Shown: positions 12,940 through 18,548 of the stretch, piece after piece
Numbering within the stretch: position 1 is the stretch's first letter
Layout of the letters: every line of letters starts with the position of its first letter
DNA from: DATFPK01 sp035264885
Lineage (GTDB): Bacteria > Actinomycetota > Thermoleophilia > Solirubrobacterales > 70-9
DNA length: 18,548 nt
Direction: 5' to 3'
NCBI GenBank assembly: GCA_035264885.1
Contig: DATFPK010000004.1
Span: 1-18,548, forward strand
The notes under the pieces: model-generated
The model's input: only the letters and a program-made list of their open reading frames with translations
What the model was told of the DNA's origin: nothing
Database searches by the model: none
Program-made: the position numbers and the translations under genes

Positions 12940-14130
12940 CTAGGCCTCGGAGCGCTCCGGCGAGCCCTCGACCTTGCCGGCGAGCTCCTTCGCCCGCTGG
13001 CCCGGCGCCTTGAGGGCGTGCTCGGCGATGAACTCCTCGGTCTGCTCCCTCGCCTCGTCGTCCGGGCGTTGCGTATGCGGCGACTTCATGAGATAGCTCG
13101 ACGGCCCGTCGAGCTGCCCCGTGATGCCGTCGTTCAGCGCCAGCTTGATGATCCGCACGGCGTCGATCACCACGCCGGCGGAGTTCGGCGAGTCCCAGAC
13201 CTCGAGCTTCAGCTCGAGGTTGAGCGGCACGTCGCCGAACGAGCGCCCCTCGAGCCGGATGTGGGCCCACTTGCGGTCGGTCAGCCAGGCGACGTAGTCG
13301 GACGGCCCGACGTGGACGTCCTCCTCGGGCAGCTCGTGGCCCATGATCGAGGTCACCGCGTTGGTCTTCGAGATCTTCTTCGAGTCGAGCCGCTCGCGCT
13401 CGAGCATGTTGTAGAAGTCCATGTTGCCGCCGACGTTCAGCTGCGAGGTCCGCTCCATGAGGACGCCGCGGTCGTGGAAAAGGCGCGCCAGCTGGCGGTG
13501 GACGATCGTCGCGCCCACCTGGGACTTGATGTCGTCGCCGATGATCGGCAGCCCGGCCTCCCGGAACCGCTTGTCCCAGTAGTCCTCCCGCGCGATGAAG
13601 ACCGGCAGGCAGTTGACGAACCCGACGCCGGCGGCAAGCGCCTGCTCGACGTACCACTTCGTCGCGTCCTCGGAGCCCACCGGCAGGTAGCAGACCAAAA
13701 CGTCCGCCTTGGTCTCCCTGAGGATGCCGGCGATGTCGGCGGTCTCCCCGGGCGCCTTGGTGATCTTCTCCTTGAGGTACTTGCCGAGGCCGTCGTGGGT
13801 CATCCCGCGGTGCACCTCGACGCCGAGGTGGGGGACGTCGGCGAACTTGATCGTGTCGTTCTGACCCGACCAGATCGCCTCGGAGAGGTCCTTGCCGACC
13901 TTCTCCACGTCGATGTCGAAGGCGGCGACGAACTCGATGTCGCGAACGTGGTAGCCGCCGAGGTCGACGTGCATCAGCCCGGGCACCGACTCGGCCGGGT
14001 CGGCGTCCTTGTAGTACTCGACGCCCTGGATGAAGGCGTTGGCGCAGTTGCCGACGCCTACGATCGCGACGCGGACCTTCTCGTCGGTCCTGCCGGCGCC
14101 GTTGCCGTGCGCTCCGTTGGTCTCAGTCAC
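12940..14130 (-). CDS. ino1: myo-Inositol-1-phosphate synthase (actinobacterial type)
   Basis: Converts glucose 6-phosphate to 1L-myo-inositol 1-phosphate using bound NAD, the first step of inositol phospholipid and mycothiol synthesis. The 396-residue protein has the N-terminal NAD motif VAIVGVGNCANAF (21-33), CYLPVGSEDATKWY (147-160), LNVGGNMDFYNML (231-243), the catalytic-region SKKISKTNAV (250-259), and SFGDVPLNLELKLEVWDSP (297-315) followed by NSAGVVIDAVRIIKLALN. These are the hallmarks of the short prokaryotic Ino1 family. The start GTG 14130 is set by a clear AGGAGGA 8-9 nt upstream and by the start of family homology. It lies 58 bp downstream of the phosphatidyltransferase gene, whose enzyme would use its product. 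A hairpin follows its stop. Confidence 0.95.
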   Translation of the reverse strand: MTETNGAHGNGAGRTDEKVRVAIVGVGNCANAFIQGVEYYKDADPAESVPGLMHVDLGGYHVRDIEFVAAFDIDVEKVGKDLSEAIWSGQNDTIKFADVPHLGVEVHRGMTHDGLGKYLKEKITKAPGETADIAGILRETKADVLVCYLPVGSEDATKWYVEQALAAGVGFVNCLPVFIAREDYWDKRFREAGLPIIGDDIKSQVGATIVHRQLARLFHDRGVLMERTSQLNVGGNMDFYNMLERERLDSKKISKTNAVTSIMGHELPEEDVHVGPSDYVAWLTDRKWAHIRLEGRSFGDVPLNLELKLEVWDSPNSAGVVIDAVRIIKLALNDGITGQLDGPSSYLMKSPHTQRPDDEAREQTEEFIAEHALKAPGQRAKELAGKVEGSPERSEA

Positions 14131-14188
14131 GTTGGACGTCCTCCTAAGTCAAGGCTGGGGTCGAAAGGACACCCGTACCCCGTCGTGG

Positions 14189-14869
14189 TTACATGCCGGC
14201 ACGGTCGCCCGCAGCCTTGCCTGAAGGTTCCCCGGAAAGCTGGTTTCGCACATGCCAGACACGTTGGATCACGGTGATCGTCGTCAGCACGGCCATTGCG
14301 TAGATCGAGAGGTCGAGGAGCTCGAAGTCACCGAGCGACGCGCCCTTCGCGAACACGAGGCCGATCGAAAGTAGCACTACCCGCACGGGCCGGGTGGCAA
14401 GCCCGACCTTGCATTCGACCCCCAGCGCCTCGGCGCGAGCCCGGGTGTAGGAGACCATCAGCGAGCCCAGGACCACGTACACGCAGGCCGCCGCGGCGAC
14501 CGCCTGGCCGCTGTCGGCGAAGTACCAGGCGACCGCGGTGAGGACCAGCCCCTCCTCGATCCGGTCGAGGGTCGAGTCGAGAAAGGCACCGAACAGCGTC
14601 CCCTTGCCGGACATCCGGGAGTAGCGGCCGTCCATCGTGTCCATGATCGAGCCGAGGATGAACGCGATTCCAGCGAGGAAGAAGAGCCGCTGGGTGACGA
14701 GCACCGCGGCGACGACGTTGCCGGCCAGGCCCGCCATCGAGATCGCGTTCGGGGTCAGCCGGGACTCGATCAGCCGATTGCGGGCGAGCTGCCGAAGCTC
14801 GCCGGCGTTCCTCGGCTGGCGCCTCCCGGGGCCGCCACTCGGTGCCCCTGCCGGCGCCGCGGATTCCAT
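14189..14869 (-). CDS. CDP-alcohol phosphatidyltransferase (probable phosphatidylinositol-phosphate synthase)
   Basis: An integral membrane enzyme that swaps CMP on a CDP-linked lipid for an alcohol. The 226-residue protein has the full CDP-alcohol signature: D77-TM-D80-G-RYS-R85, G94, D98 and D102 (segments MDTMDGRYSRMSGKG and FGAFLDSTLDR). It also has about six hydrophobic segments and a hydrophilic N-terminal tail of about 30 residues. LTPNAISMAGL (38-48) is typical of the PIP-synthase/PgsA branch. Because it sits directly upstream of the inositol-1-phosphate synthase gene, inositol 1-phosphate is the likely acceptor, giving phosphatidylinositol phosphate. This is inference from context. 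It begins 9 bp after the AUR1/PAP2-like gene ends, so the genes are probably one operon. Confidence 0.88.
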   Translation of the reverse strand: MESAAPAGAPSGGPGRRQPRNAGELRQLARNRLIESRLTPNAISMAGLAGNVVAAVLVTQRLFFLAGIAFILGSIMDTMDGRYSRMSGKGTLFGAFLDSTLDRIEEGLVLTAVAWYFADSGQAVAAAACVYVVLGSLMVSYTRARAEALGVECKVGLATRPVRVVLLSIGLVFAKGASLGDFELLDLSIYAMAVLTTITVIQRVWHVRNQLSGEPSGKAAGDRAGM

Positions 14870-14878
14870 TGGCTCAGC

Positions 14879-15655
14879 TTATGCGCGCGCCTGGTGTGGC
14901 GTGCCGCGGAACGCCCAGACCTCGGGCCGGGCGCGGGCGAGCAGCCGGTGGGCGACGACCGCCGACGTGGCGGCGACGAGGGCGCCGGCGGCGGCATCCA
15001 TCCAGTAGTGGTTCCCGGTGACGACGACCACCCACGTCACCAGCAGCGGGTAGGCGGCCCAGAACGCCTTCGCCGGGCGGTGGCGGGAGAGGATGAACCC
15101 CGGGACGCCGATCATCAGCGCGAACGCGCAGTGCATGCTGGGGATCGCCGCGTAGGGATTGACGAAGAGCTTGACCAGGGCGGAGTCGTGGTTGACGCTC
15201 GAGAAGTCGTTGATCGTGTCGACGAAGCCGTACTCGGGGAAGAGCCGCGGCGGCGCGGTCGGCAGCAGCGTGTAGCCGATCAGCGCCAGGGCCATCCCGA
15301 TCAGGAACATGTTGCGGACGAAATAGAAGGAGTCGTTCCGCCGCAGATAGAGCCAGACCAGGAACCCCGTGGTCAGCATGAAGTGGCTGTTCATGTACAT
15401 GAAGTTCGCGAAGTCGAGGACCCAGCGCTCGGCGATGAAGAACCCCTGGAACCCGGGCTCGAAGAAGGTGCCGGTCGACTGCTCGAAGTCGATCACCGCC
15501 TGGCCGTTGGCGAAGGCGACGGCGTTGTTGCCCTCGGCGACCCCGCGCACGGTCTCGTAACAGAGGTCGGCCAGGACGAAGAGGCCGATCTGCTTGAACG
15601 CGTCGGGGAGCCCCTTGGGCAGGCGGGACGAGAGGTGAGCGAAGGCCCGGGACAT
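14879..15655 (-). CDS. AUR1/PAP2-type membrane phosphatase or phosphotransferase
   Basis: A 258-residue protein with about six membrane helices and the two conserved loops of the PAP2_3/AUR1 group: PTAPPRLFPEYGFVDTI (132-148), IPSMHCAFAL with His175 (171-180), and TGNHYWMDAAAGAL with His216 and Asp220 (213-226). Relatives either dephosphorylate lipid phosphates or move a phosphoinositol head group onto another lipid (inositol phosphorylceramide synthase). Next to a phosphatidyltransferase and inositol-phosphate synthase, either a PIP phosphatase or an inositol-phosphotransferase role would complete a pathway. The choice cannot be made from sequence. ATG 15655 has TACAAT ending 9 nt upstream, so this is probably the first gene of the minus-strand unit. 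Confidence 0.85.
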   Translation of the reverse strand: MSRAFAHLSSRLPKGLPDAFKQIGLFVLADLCYETVRGVAEGNNAVAFANGQAVIDFEQSTGTFFEPGFQGFFIAERWVLDFANFMYMNSHFMLTTGFLVWLYLRRNDSFYFVRNMFLIGMALALIGYTLLPTAPPRLFPEYGFVDTINDFSSVNHDSALVKLFVNPYAAIPSMHCAFALMIGVPGFILSRHRPAKAFWAAYPLLVTWVVVVTGNHYWMDAAAGALVAATSAVVAHRLLARARPEVWAFRGTPHQARA

Positions 15656-15664
15656 GAACCGGCA

Positions 15665-15670
15665 ATTGTA
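15665..15670 (-). promoter_or_regulatory. Putative -10 element (TACAAT) for the inositol-lipid operon
   Basis: Minus-strand TACAAT differs from TATAAT at one position, the best -10 match in the window, and ends 9 nt before ATG 15655. This would leave a leader of only 2-3 nt. No clear -35 is seen at 16-18 bp. Confidence 0.55.
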
Positions 15671-15694
15671 AAACGGTCTCGCGCGTGACTCGTT

Positions 15695-15700
15695 AATGAT
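15695..15700 (+). promoter_or_regulatory. Putative -10 element (AATGAT) for the PfkB kinase gene
   Basis: AATGAT matches TATAAT at four positions and lies in a locally AT-rich patch of the 51 bp divergent gap. It ends 6 nt before GTG 15707. No Shine-Dalgarno site is present. Confidence 0.35.
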
Positions 15701-15706
15701 CTTTCG

Positions 15707-16618
15707 GTGTTCGCGGGGAAGAAGCCGTCCCTCTGCCTCGGTGAGGCGCTGGTCGACCTGATCGCCGAGGAGCGACTCGACCGCCCGGCCGACGCCCGCG
15801 CCTTCGCGGTGTATCCGGGCGGGGCCCTCGCCAACGTGGCAGTCGCGATCCGCCGCGCCGGCGCCCCGGCGGCCCTTTTGGGCGGCGTCGGCGACGACCC
15901 CTGGGGCTCGTGGCTGCGGGAGCGGATCGGTGACGAGGACGTCGACACGGGCTGGGTCGCCTCGGTCGAGGGCCTCCCGACTCCGCTGGCGCTCGCCACC
16001 TTCGGGCGCGACGGCGAGCCGGTCTTCCAGATCTACGGAGACTCGATCTCCGAGACGATGGCCGCGGGGGCACGCTTCCTCGAGGAGGGGGTGGACGGCG
16101 CCGCGGCGCTCGTGTTCGGCTCCAACAGCCTGGTCGGCGCCCCCGAGCGCGACCTGACGATCCGCGCCCGCCGGCTCGCGCGGGAGGCGGGCCTGCCGGT
16201 CCTGTTCGACCCCAACCTCCGCCCCAACCGCTGGCGCGACATGGACCGGGCGGTCGCCTTCTGCCGCGACCTCTGCGACGGCGCGTTCCTGGTCAAGGCG
16301 AACGCCGCCGAGGCCGAGAGGCTGACCGGCGAGACCGATCCCGCCGGCGCCGCGGAGGGACTCTGCCGGCTCGGGGCCCGGCTGGGCGTGGTGACGCTCG
16401 GACCAGACGGGGCGCTGGTCCGCGGGGCGTCCAGCGGCGAGGCGCCGGCCCCGGGGGTCGAGGTGGTGTCGACGCTCGGCGCCGGCGACAGCTTCATGGG
16501 TGCGCTGGCGGCGGGCCTGGCGGCGCGCGACTGGGAGGCGGAGCGGGCGGCCGAGGCCCTGCCGGGCGCAGTCGAGGCGGCGGCGGCGACCTGCGAGATC
16601 TGGGGGGCTTGGTCATGA
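15707..16618 (+). CDS. PfkB-family carbohydrate kinase (fructokinase/ribokinase type)
   Basis: An ATP-dependent sugar kinase of 303 residues, normal for the family. It has GEALVDLIAE (12-21), the first PfkB signature YPGGALANVAVAIRRAG (36-52) followed by LLGGVGDDPWG (57-67), FDPNLRPNRW (167-176), NAAEAERLTG (199-208), and the ATP/anion-hole signature STLGAGDSFMGAL (255-267) with catalytic Asp261. The Asp usual before TxGAGD is Ser here. The FDPNLRP segment and YPGGA are typical of fructokinases, but the sugar is not fixed by sequence. GTG 15707 lies just before the first strand. Its stop overlaps the nth start (ATGA), so it heads a three-gene unit with nth and a cytochrome. Confidence 0.88.
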   Translation: MFAGKKPSLCLGEALVDLIAEERLDRPADARAFAVYPGGALANVAVAIRRAGAPAALLGGVGDDPWGSWLRERIGDEDVDTGWVASVEGLPTPLALATFGRDGEPVFQIYGDSISETMAAGARFLEEGVDGAAALVFGSNSLVGAPERDLTIRARRLAREAGLPVLFDPNLRPNRWRDMDRAVAFCRDLCDGAFLVKANAAEAERLTGETDPAGAAEGLCRLGARLGVVTLGPDGALVRGASSGEAPAPGVEVVSTLGAGDSFMGALAAGLAARDWEAERAAEALPGAVEAAAATCEIWGAWS

Positions 16619-17358
16619 GCGCCACGGCGCGAACGGAGTGGCGGCGGCCCAGCCGCCGACGCCTGCGGGCGATCCGCGACCGCCTCCGCGAGATGTATGG
16701 CGTGCCGGTCAACCGCCCCCACGGCGAGCCCGTGGACGAGCTGATCCGGACGATCCTCTCCCAGGCGACGAGCGACGCCAACCGCGATCGCGCCTTCGAG
16801 CGCCTGACTCAGCGCTTCCCGAGCTGGGGGGCGGTCCGCGACGCGCCCGAGGCCGAGCTCGAGGAGGCGATCCGGCCCGGCGGCCTCTCGAAGCAGAAGG
16901 CTCCGCGGATCAAAGCGGTCCTGGCGGAGCTCGGCGAGGACCTCGACCTCCACTGGCTGGAGGCGGCGCCGCGGGAGGACGCCCTGGGCTACCTGACCGC
17001 GCTCCCCGGCGTCGGTCGCAAGACCGCCGCCTGCGTATTGATCTTCACCTGGGGGATCCCGGAGATCCCGGTCGATGTCCACGTGCACCGCGTGGGCGGG
17101 CGGCTCGGCCTGTTCCGGCCCAACGCCCCCTTCGCCGAGGCCCACGACGAGATGATGGCGATCACCGACCCGGCCGACGCGTACGAGCTGCACATGAACC
17201 TGATCCGCCATGGGCGGGAGATCTGCCGGCCGCGGCCCCGCTGTGACCGCTGCGAGCTCCGGCGGATGTGTCCCTGGTACAGGAGCCGGCGGCGCGCAGC
17301 GGACCGCAGGCCCGAGGGTAATATCCCGCCGCGGGAGCCACGGGCTTCCGACGCATGA
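16615..17358 (+). CDS. nth: Endonuclease III-like DNA glycosylase/AP lyase
   Basis: Removes oxidised pyrimidines and nicks the abasic site in base excision repair. The 247-residue protein has ILSQATSDANRDRAF (47-61), the helix-hairpin-helix LPGVGRKTAAC with catalytic Lys136, and the catalytic Asp154 in PVDVHVHRV. A C-terminal Fe-S loop has C204-x5-C210-x2-C213-x5-C219; the first spacing is one residue shorter than the usual C-x6-C. An Arg-rich tail (223-247) follows. ATG 16615 overlaps the kinase stop as ATGA; a TTG two codons earlier is possible but less likely. Its own stop overlaps the cytochrome start in the same way. LSQ.TSD-type enzymes form a branch slightly apart from E. coli Nth, so EndoIII-like is the safe wording. 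Confidence 0.9.
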   Translation: MSATARTEWRRPSRRRLRAIRDRLREMYGVPVNRPHGEPVDELIRTILSQATSDANRDRAFERLTQRFPSWGAVRDAPEAELEEAIRPGGLSKQKAPRIKAVLAELGEDLDLHWLEAAPREDALGYLTALPGVGRKTAACVLIFTWGIPEIPVDVHVHRVGGRLGLFRPNAPFAEAHDEMMAITDPADAYELHMNLIRHGREICRPRPRCDRCELRRMCPWYRSRRRAADRRPEGNIPPREPRASDA

Positions 17359-17774
17359 GCAAGAAGCCCTTCGTCATTTTCGGAGTCCTCCTGGTCGCGC
17401 TCGCGGTTCTCGTTCCGCTCTGGGCGTTCGGCGCGGACGGGGATCCCGAGGCGCGGACCGGCAGCCTCGACCCGTCGCTGGAGCACGGCAAGGAGCTCTT
17501 CGACGTCAACTGCGGGACCTGCCACACGCTCTACGCAGCGGGGACCGACGGCAACTTCGGACCGGACCTCGACGAGGTCATCGCCCCGGCGGGACCGCCG
17601 ACCGGCAAGACTGCGGCGGCGACGATCAAGGGGGCGAAGGGGAGGGTCCTCAACGCGATCGAGAAGGGCGTCGACAGCACCACCACCCCAGGCCGGATGC
17701 CGGCCGGGATCCTCAGCGGCGCCCAGGCGGACGCGGTCGCCGAGTTCGTCGCGCAGACGGCGGGCCAGGGCTAG
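17355..17774 (+). CDS. Membrane-anchored or exported monoheme cytochrome c
   Basis: A 139-residue protein. Residues 5-26 are a hydrophobic N-terminal helix (FVIFGVLLVALAVLVPLWAF) that acts as anchor or uncleaved signal. Residues 43-135 form a class I cytochrome c domain: GKELFDVNCGTCHTLY with the heme motif C53-GT-C56-H57, NFGPDL (67-72), and the distal ligand Met115 in TPGRMPAGIL. It would carry electrons on the outer face of the membrane; partners are not in this window. The ATG at 17355 overlaps the nth stop (ATGA). A GGGAG at 17333-17337 is 17 nt upstream, too far for a good ribosome site, so translation is probably coupled to nth. A TAATAT at 17319-17324 could be an internal promoter. 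Confidence 0.9.
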   Translation: MSKKPFVIFGVLLVALAVLVPLWAFGADGDPEARTGSLDPSLEHGKELFDVNCGTCHTLYAAGTDGNFGPDLDEVIAPAGPPTGKTAAATIKGAKGRVLNAIEKGVDSTTTPGRMPAGILSGAQADAVAEFVAQTAGQG

Positions 17775-17810
17775 CCGGCGCAACCCCCGGACCCCTACGG
17801 GTTTCTGCTG

Positions 17811-17839
17811 ATGACAGGGCAGGGGCCGAGGCCTAGAGT
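17811..17839 (+). promoter_or_regulatory. Putative promoter for the exported EEP gene (-35 ATGACA, -10 TAGAGT)
   Basis: ATGACA (17811-17816) differs from TTGACA at one base. A 17 bp spacer leads to TAGAGT (17834-17839), which fits TANNNT. Transcription would start near 17846, leaving a leader of about 30 nt that contains the Shine-Dalgarno site. This is the only promoter here with both hexamers at standard spacing. Confidence 0.55.
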
Positions 17840-17863
17840 CTCGGGACCTTCATGCAACAGCAA

Positions 17864-17869
17864 AAGGAG
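17864..17869 (+). promoter_or_regulatory. Shine-Dalgarno site (AAGGAG) fixing the start of the exported EEP gene
   Basis: AAGGAG ends 8 nt before GTG 17878, ideal spacing. Together with the signal-like N-terminus encoded after it, this fixes the start codon. Confidence 0.7.
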
Positions 17870-17877
17870 TCCCCTTC

Positions 17878-18548
17878 GTGAGTGAAGCAACGGCAACACG
17901 GGCGTCCTGGCGCCGGCTTGTTCCGGCCGCCGTCCTGGCGCTCGCCGCGGCGATCGTCGCCGCCCTCCTGCTGCCGGCAGGTGGCGACGCGGCCCGCGCC
18001 AACGGCAAGGTCGTCAACGTGATGACCCGCAACGTCTACCTCGGCGCCGACCTGACGCCGGCGATCAATGCCAGCGGCCCCAACGAGTTCTCCCACGCCA
18101 ACGGGAAGATCCTCCGCGACGTCGACACCAACAACTTCCCGGTCCGGGCCCGCGGCCTGGCCAAGGAGATCCGGGGCAAGTCGCCGGACCTGGTCGGCCT
18201 CCAGGAAGTCGCGCTGTGGCGCGAGAATCCGAACGCCAGCCTGGCGCCGGCGGTCGGAACCGGTCCCAAGACGGCGACGACCGTTCACCAGGGCGGCGAC
18301 TTCCTCGCCCTGCTGATGGCCCGCCTGAACCAAGGCAAGAAGCGCTACCGAGTCGTCAAGGTCCAGAACGAGTTCGACTTCGAGGCCCCGGCCGACTACA
18401 ACAACACGCCTGGCGACGGTGACCCCGCCGTGGCCCCGGTGATGCCGGACGCGGAGATGAACGGCCGGCTGACGATGCGCGACGTGATCCTGGCCAAGGT
18501 CAAGGCCGGCGTCAGGACGTCGAACGCCAAGGGTCGTCACTTCAAGAC
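17878..18548 (+). CDS. Exported endonuclease/exonuclease/phosphatase family protein (5' part, runs off window)
   Basis: The first 223 residues are present and the frame is open at the right edge. Residues 1-40 look like an export signal: a positively charged start (RASWRR), the hydrophobic core LVPAAVLALAAAIVAALLL, then GGDAARA. The mature part opens with VVNVMTRNVYLG (Asn52), followed by SPDLVGLQEVALW (Glu110), the first two metal-site motifs of the EEP fold. The remaining motifs (GDFN, SDH) would lie beyond the window. Exported relatives include sphingomyelinase-like and nuclease-like enzymes, so the substrate is open. It has little similarity to the cytosolic EEP protein at 3211 beyond the fold motifs. 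It is preceded by its own promoter and a good ribosome binding site. Confidence 0.82.
   Translation, partial: MSEATATRASWRRLVPAAVLALAAAIVAALLLPAGGDAARANGKVVNVMTRNVYLGADLTPAINASGPNEFSHANGKILRDVDTNNFPVRARGLAKEIRGKSPDLVGLQEVALWRENPNASLAPAVGTGPKTATTVHQGGDFLALLMARLNQGKKRYRVVKVQNEFDFEAPADYNNTPGDGDPAVAPVMPDAEMNGRLTMRDVILAKVKAGVRTSNAKGRHFK

Noticed and set aside
12430..14277. 615-codon plus-strand open frame opposite ino1 and the GT4-PHP gene
   Set aside because: Composition is the Arg/Val/Asp-rich pattern of an antisense shadow in GC-rich DNA. It spans two well-supported minus-strand genes and shows no domain motif.
17780..17810. Possible terminator after the cytochrome gene (ACCC/GGGT stem near 17790-17803)
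   Set aside because: The stem is only about four base pairs and competes with other pairings. Too weak to list as a feature.
1..18548. CRISPR array, insertion sequence, prophage or integrative element
   Set aside because: I found no regularly spaced direct repeats, terminal inverted repeats flanking a transposase, integrase, or composition change. The tRNA-Glu 3' end has no adjacent integrase or visible attachment-site duplication.

Overview
The window is 18.5 kb of very GC-rich, densely packed chromosomal DNA. It carries 18 protein genes, one of them cut by the right edge and one whose 5' end near the left edge is uncertain, plus one tRNA. No intergenic stretch exceeds about 105 bp. The gene content suggests a high-GC actinobacterium: inositol-phosphate synthase of the actinobacterial type, a PimA-like glycosyltransferase, an LLM-class flavin oxidoreductase, many GTG starts and few Shine-Dalgarno sites. 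My impression is the Thermoleophilia/Solirubrobacterales group, but that is inference from family resemblance, not a database match. I see no insertion sequence, integrase, phage gene, CRISPR array or base-composition break. This looks like core chromosome.

Layout, left to right. At 56-1128 (+) a small membrane protein overlaps a short-chain dehydrogenase of the subgroup without the YxxxK motif. At 1134-2008 (-) lie prolipoprotein diacylglyceryl transferase (lgt) and, 14 nt upstream of it, tRNA-Glu(UUC). At 2062-2307 (+) is a small conserved-looking protein of unknown function. At 2308-3189 (-) is ornithine carbamoyltransferase (argF), divergent with only 21 bp between start codons from an endonuclease/exonuclease/phosphatase (EEP) protein at 3211-4032 (+). 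At 4078-4878 (+) is a phasin-like protein with a Ser/Arg-rich tail. At 4875-6356 (-) is an M3-type metallopeptidase, divergent by 19 bp from a TrmA/RlmD-family RNA m5U methyltransferase. The latter overlaps an LLM-class oxidoreductase, which overlaps a secreted GH5 endoglycoceramidase-like hydrolase (6376-10011, +).

From 15655 back to 10008 everything is on the minus strand: an AUR1/PAP2-type membrane protein, a CDP-alcohol phosphatidyltransferase, myo-inositol-1-phosphate synthase, a PimA-like glycosyltransferase fused to a PHP phosphoesterase domain, a uracil-DNA-glycosylase-like Fe-S protein, and a 58-residue zinc ribbon. The first four read as an inositol-phospholipid pathway: make inositol-1-phosphate, attach it to a CDP-activated lipid, dephosphorylate or transfer the head group, then glycosylate. 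At 15707-17774 (+) a PfkB sugar kinase, an endonuclease III and a membrane-anchored cytochrome c form a chain with ATGA overlaps. A second, exported EEP protein starts at 17878 and runs off the window.

Two architectural features recur. First, most genes that begin a transcription unit have a -10-like hexamer only 6-9 nt before the start codon and no Shine-Dalgarno site, as expected for leaderless mRNAs; two divergent pairs appear to share overlapping -10 elements. Second, all four convergent gene pairs end within 5 bp of each other, on palindromic stop sequences (TGACCCGGTCA, TAGCTA, and CTAG twice).
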